From: CAZYTO01 sp964650405
GTDB taxonomy: Bacteria; Acidobacteriota; Thermoanaerobaculia; Gp7-AA8
NCBI GenBank assembly: GCA_964650405.1
Contig: CAZYTO010000130.1
Span: 1-15,225, forward strand
DNA length: 15,225 bases
Direction of reading: 5' to 3'
The notes beneath the pieces were generated by a model, which was not told the DNA's origin, did no database searches, and saw only the letters and a program-made list of their open reading frames with translations. Shown one piece after another: positions 13,177 through 15,225 of this stretch (position 1 is its first letter; every line of letters begins with the position of its first letter). Position numbers and translations under genes: made by a program.

Positions 13177-13764
13177 ATGACAAACACAATGAAGTCCCCG
13201 GAAGTACAAGCCGCCGCGGACACGCCGCCGGCGGAGCCCATGTTGACAGCCTCGGAAGTCGTGGACGGTCTGCGCGCCCTACGGGCGCGGATCGCGGAGG
13301 TCCAGCCGTTGACGGCGGCGCAGCGCAAGATGCTGCGAAGCCGGGCCAAGACTTCGGGCCCGGTCCTGCAGGAGTCGATCAGCGTCATTGGTGCGCTGGA
13401 CAACGTCTCGCAGGCCATCGGTCAACCGGCCGACGAGGTTCAGGTGATGGTCGATGAGTCGAATCGCTGGGCGGTGGTGGAGGCAGAGCTTCGGACGATG
13501 CTGGAAGGCGTCGCCGGGGCAAACCTGGTCCGCCGGCAGCGGCTGGCACTCATCGCCGCACAGGCCTACGCCATCGGTACGCAACTGGCCCGCGATCCGG
13601 CGAACGCCGTGCTCGTGCCACACGTGACGGAGATCAAACGGTTGAAGAGCTTTTCGCGCCGCAAGAAGGCGCAAAAGACTCCGCAGCCGCCCACTCCGGC
13701 GCCCGTGGCCGGCGAGCCCGAAACGTCACCGGCACCTGACCCGTCCATGACCCCGAAGGCGTAG
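13177..13764 (+). CDS. Hypothetical helical protein behind the structured leader
   Basis: The predicted protein has 195 residues. No signal peptide or membrane segment is visible. Residues from about 25 to 150 look alpha-helical with long amphipathic stretches (ALRARIAEVQPLTAAQRKML, then LVRRQRLALIAAQAYAIGTQ). A conserved-looking end (LVPHVTEIKRLKSFSRRKK) precedes a Pro/Ala-rich tail of about 30 residues. I do not recognise a named family; it recalls the broad set of small uncharacterised bacterial proteins with an 'L(T)xxxRxxLxK...' helical core, but that is memory, not a search. The RBS AAAGGAA abuts an ATG at 13171; the ATG at 13177 has better spacing, so I start there. It follows the long structured leader and precedes a protein of similar layout. 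Confidence 0.75.
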   Translation: MTNTMKSPEVQAAADTPPAEPMLTASEVVDGLRALRARIAEVQPLTAAQRKMLRSRAKTSGPVLQESISVIGALDNVSQAIGQPADEVQVMVDESNRWAVVEAELRTMLEGVAGANLVRRQRLALIAAQAYAIGTQLARDPANAVLVPHVTEIKRLKSFSRRKKAQKTPQPPTPAPVAGEPETSPAPDPSMTPKA

Positions 13765-13782
13765 TGTGAGTGGTGGAAGTGA

Positions 13783-13810
13783 GACCGGGCGCGCGCGAGC
13801 GCGCCCGGTC
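13783..13810 (+). terminator. GC-rich 12-bp hairpin between the two orphan genes
   Basis: GACCGGGCGCGC (13783-13794) pairs perfectly with 13799-13810 around a GCGA tetraloop. It is followed by GTTT and a C-rich tract, so the T-run is weak. It lies 19 bp after the stop of the first orphan gene and 40 bp before the second. It may be a partial terminator or attenuator that lowers expression of the second gene. Confidence 0.5.
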
Positions 13811-13850
13811 GTTTCCCCTCCCCCGCTCGCGATGAGGCGAGGAGCACAGC

Positions 13851-14504
13851 ATGAAGTCGAAGAAAGTGTCGAAGAACAGAACGAAGAAAGAGACGCCGAA
13901 AGGCACGAAGCGCACGAAGAGCGTGGCCGGCCGGACCGGGAACGTCGCCGGCGAGGAGACGAAGAACACGCCGGCGAAGGTTTCGAAGTACTTCCCGGAC
14001 GAATCGAGGAGAGAGCACAACATGGCCGTCTTTGCAGAGGTGAAGCGGCGAATTGCGGCGGCAGTGGAGCGGCTCGGCGCAACGCCGGTCCCGCCTGGCA
14101 TTCCCTGGCTGCTTGCGGGGGAGCCGGAGGCGTCGGTCCGCCGGACCATCGCCCGGCTCCGGGCAGGCACGAGCGTGCCTGCGGACCCGACCGTCGATCC
14201 GCTCGAACTGGCGGACCTGAAGGAGGAGCAGGCCGCCTATCGTGCCGTCGCCGCCGAAGTCGGCGAAGAACTGGCGGCCATCGCCACCTTCATCCAGGAA
14301 GACGTCGACCTGGCCTGGGCCGAGCTGCTCGCAGACGCCGTGGCCACGCTCAACGCCGCCAAGCAGTTGCCCGAGGCCAGGGACCCCGACAGCGAGATCG
14401 CCCAGAGCATCCGCCGCATGGACCGGGCCCGCCGCGCCGATATGGGCAACGAACGCGCCCGTCCCCTCGTCGGGCGCCGCGGAAGGCGCCGGAAGAGATC
14501 CTGA
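13851..14504 (+). CDS. Hypothetical protein with lysine-rich N-terminal tail
   Basis: The predicted protein has 217 residues. Residues 1-50 form a very basic, low-complexity tail (Lys, Thr and Arg repeats), like histone-H1-type or RNA-binding tails. Residues 58-200 look helical (AVFAEVKRRIAAAVERLG; YRAVAAEVGEELAAIATFIQ; LADAVATLNAAKQLPEARD), and the end is again basic (GRRGRRRKRS). I do not recognise the family. AGGAG lies 6 nt before the ATG at 13851. A second ATG at 14022 (MAVFAEV) has its own AGGAGAG 8 nt upstream, so a shorter tail-less form is possible. The helical core and its ending (LPEARDPDSEIAQSIRRMDR) resemble the previous protein's (LARDPANAVLVPHVTEIKRL) loosely, hinting at a diverged tandem pair. 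Nucleic-acid binding is a guess from charge. Confidence 0.72.
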   Translation: MKSKKVSKNRTKKETPKGTKRTKSVAGRTGNVAGEETKNTPAKVSKYFPDESRREHNMAVFAEVKRRIAAAVERLGATPVPPGIPWLLAGEPEASVRRTIARLRAGTSVPADPTVDPLELADLKEEQAAYRAVAAEVGEELAAIATFIQEDVDLAWAELLADAVATLNAAKQLPEARDPDSEIAQSIRRMDRARRADMGNERARPLVGRRGRRRKRS

Positions 14505-14512
14505 AAGGGCGC

Positions 14513-14752
14513 TTACACCGGGGACCAGCCGCCGGCAACCGGCATCATGAGGTCGAGCAGAATCGCGGCATACTTTGCGCCGTCGATCTTCTCGATTGCC
14601 TCGGCACCGTTTCGTGCGCACTCGACCTCGAACCCTCTGCGGGTCAAGAGCACCGTAAGCAACTTCCGGATCGCGTCGTCGTCATCGGCAATCAACACTC
14701 GCGGCGGTGGATCAGATGGGTTTCTCACGGAGAGATGAAGACCATACGCCAC
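14513..14752 (-). pseudogene. Receiver domain truncated after the phospho-aspartate
   Basis: The frame encodes 79 residues from a GTG start at 14752. Residues 18-71 are clearly a response-regulator receiver: RVLIADDDDAIRK with the acidic cluster D23-D26, then AAILLDLMMP with phospho-acceptor Asp67. The frame stops eight residues after MMP (VAGGWSPV). A full receiver needs about 45 more residues, including the Thr and Lys of strands beta4 and beta5, and none is found in other frames, because the sequence just beyond is the 3' end of the plus-strand gene. The likely explanation is a truncated remnant; a functional mini-receiver is less likely. The convergent gene ends only 8 bp away, which suggests a deletion junction. 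Confidence 0.65.
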
Positions 14753-14785
14753 CCTTGCGCCCTGCGCAACGTCTTGCTCCGCGAG

Positions 14786-14821
14786 AGGAAGAACAAAACG
14801 GCCGGCGTCGCCGCCGGCCGT
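14786..14821 (-). terminator. Rho-independent terminator of the thioredoxin gene
   Basis: On the minus strand ACGGCCGGCG (14821-14812) pairs perfectly with 14807-14798 around a 4-nt loop and is followed by TTTTGTTCTTCC. The 10-bp GC-rich stem plus T-run is a classical intrinsic terminator. It begins 26 nt after the thioredoxin stop and would separate that gene from the receiver remnant downstream. Confidence 0.85.
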
Positions 14822-14846
14822 CTTCGATTCAGAGAATCGCGGTTGC

Positions 14847-15179
14847 TTACAGGTTCTTCTCGATGAACGCCTGCAACTGCCCCTTAGGCATGATGCCGAC
14901 GTAGCGGTCGACGATCTTGCCGTCCTTGAACATCATGAGCGTCGGGATGGAGGTCACACCGAAACGCTGGGCGACCATCGGGTTGTCATCGACGTTCATC
15001 TTGGTGATCTCTGCTTTGCCGGTGAAGGTCGGCGCCAGCTCTTCGACGATCGGTCCGATCTGACGGCAAGGTCCGCACCACGGCGCCCAGAAGTCGATGA
15101 AGAGGGGCTTCCCGGCGTTGACGAGGCTGTCGAACTCCGCGTCGGTGATCTGACGTACTGCGTGTGCTGTTTCGGCCAT
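14847..15179 (-). CDS. trxA: Thioredoxin
   Basis: This 110-residue protein is a full-length single thioredoxin domain. The active site is W34-C35-G36-P37-C38 inside DFWAPWCGPCRQ, and the cis-proline lies in VTSIPTLMMF. The partly conserved KMNVDDNP and the C-terminal helix are also typical. It lacks a signal peptide and should reduce cytoplasmic protein disulfides with electrons from thioredoxin reductase. The ATG at 15179 has AGGAG (15186-15190 on the minus strand) 6 nt upstream. A strong terminator follows. The gene appears to be transcribed alone; no reductase is adjacent in the window. Confidence 0.95.
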   Translation of the reverse strand: MAETAHAVRQITDAEFDSLVNAGKPLFIDFWAPWCGPCRQIGPIVEELAPTFTGKAEITKMNVDDNPMVAQRFGVTSIPTLMMFKDGKIVDRYVGIMPKGQLQAFIEKNL

Positions 15180-15225
15180 CTGGCTCTCCTTGGCGGTATG
15201 AATTTGAGGCGGGAAGCCGATATTC

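Overview
The window reads as a piece of chromosome from a high-GC, Gram-negative, diderm bacterium. The diderm call rests on a TonB-dependent outer-membrane receptor with an N-terminal carboxypeptidase-regulatory domain (the Oar-like type), a lipoprotein and a secreted DsbA-like oxidoreductase. Such receptors, LytS/LytTR two-component pairs and palindromic intergenic repeats are common in Acidobacteriota, which is my best guess. No rRNA or other decisive phylogenetic marker is present. No tRNA, rRNA, CRISPR array, transposase or phage gene is visible.

Layout. (1) 33-2573: a small membrane protein (-) diverges from an acyl carrier protein (+) across only 21 bp that contain a symmetric -10 box. 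A FabF-like ketosynthase and a single STAS-domain protein follow. (2) 2574-5545: a Rhizobium-type L-asparaginase, then a lipoprotein with a rhodanese domain lacking its cysteine, translationally linked to a DsbA-like thiol oxidoreductase. The three gaps here each hold a palindrome built from short 7-9 bp direct repeats, with unrelated sequence in each gap. (3) 5553-6728 (-): an M24 Xaa-Pro-type metallopeptidase. (4) 6889-12096 (+): a multi-TM LytS-type histidine kinase, its LytTR response regulator (4-nt overlap, TTG start), then a TonB-dependent receptor that the pair may control. (5) 12097-14504: a gene-free kilobase with a 23-copy, 21-bp tandem array, a sigma70-type promoter and about 330 nt of densely hairpinned putative leader RNA. 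Two unrecognised helical, basic proteins follow. (6) 14513-15179 (-): a receiver domain cut off after its phospho-aspartate, and a complete thioredoxin with a clear terminator.

The most unusual part is 12190-14504 (array, promoter, structured leader, two orphan genes). The other theme is leaderless-looking expression: four genes have a -10-like hexamer only 7-9 nt before the start codon, including both members of the divergent pair that shares one symmetric -10. Redox and secretion functions (DsbA, thioredoxin, rhodanese-like lipoprotein) recur but are not in one operon. All calls come from reading the sequence; no homology search was possible.
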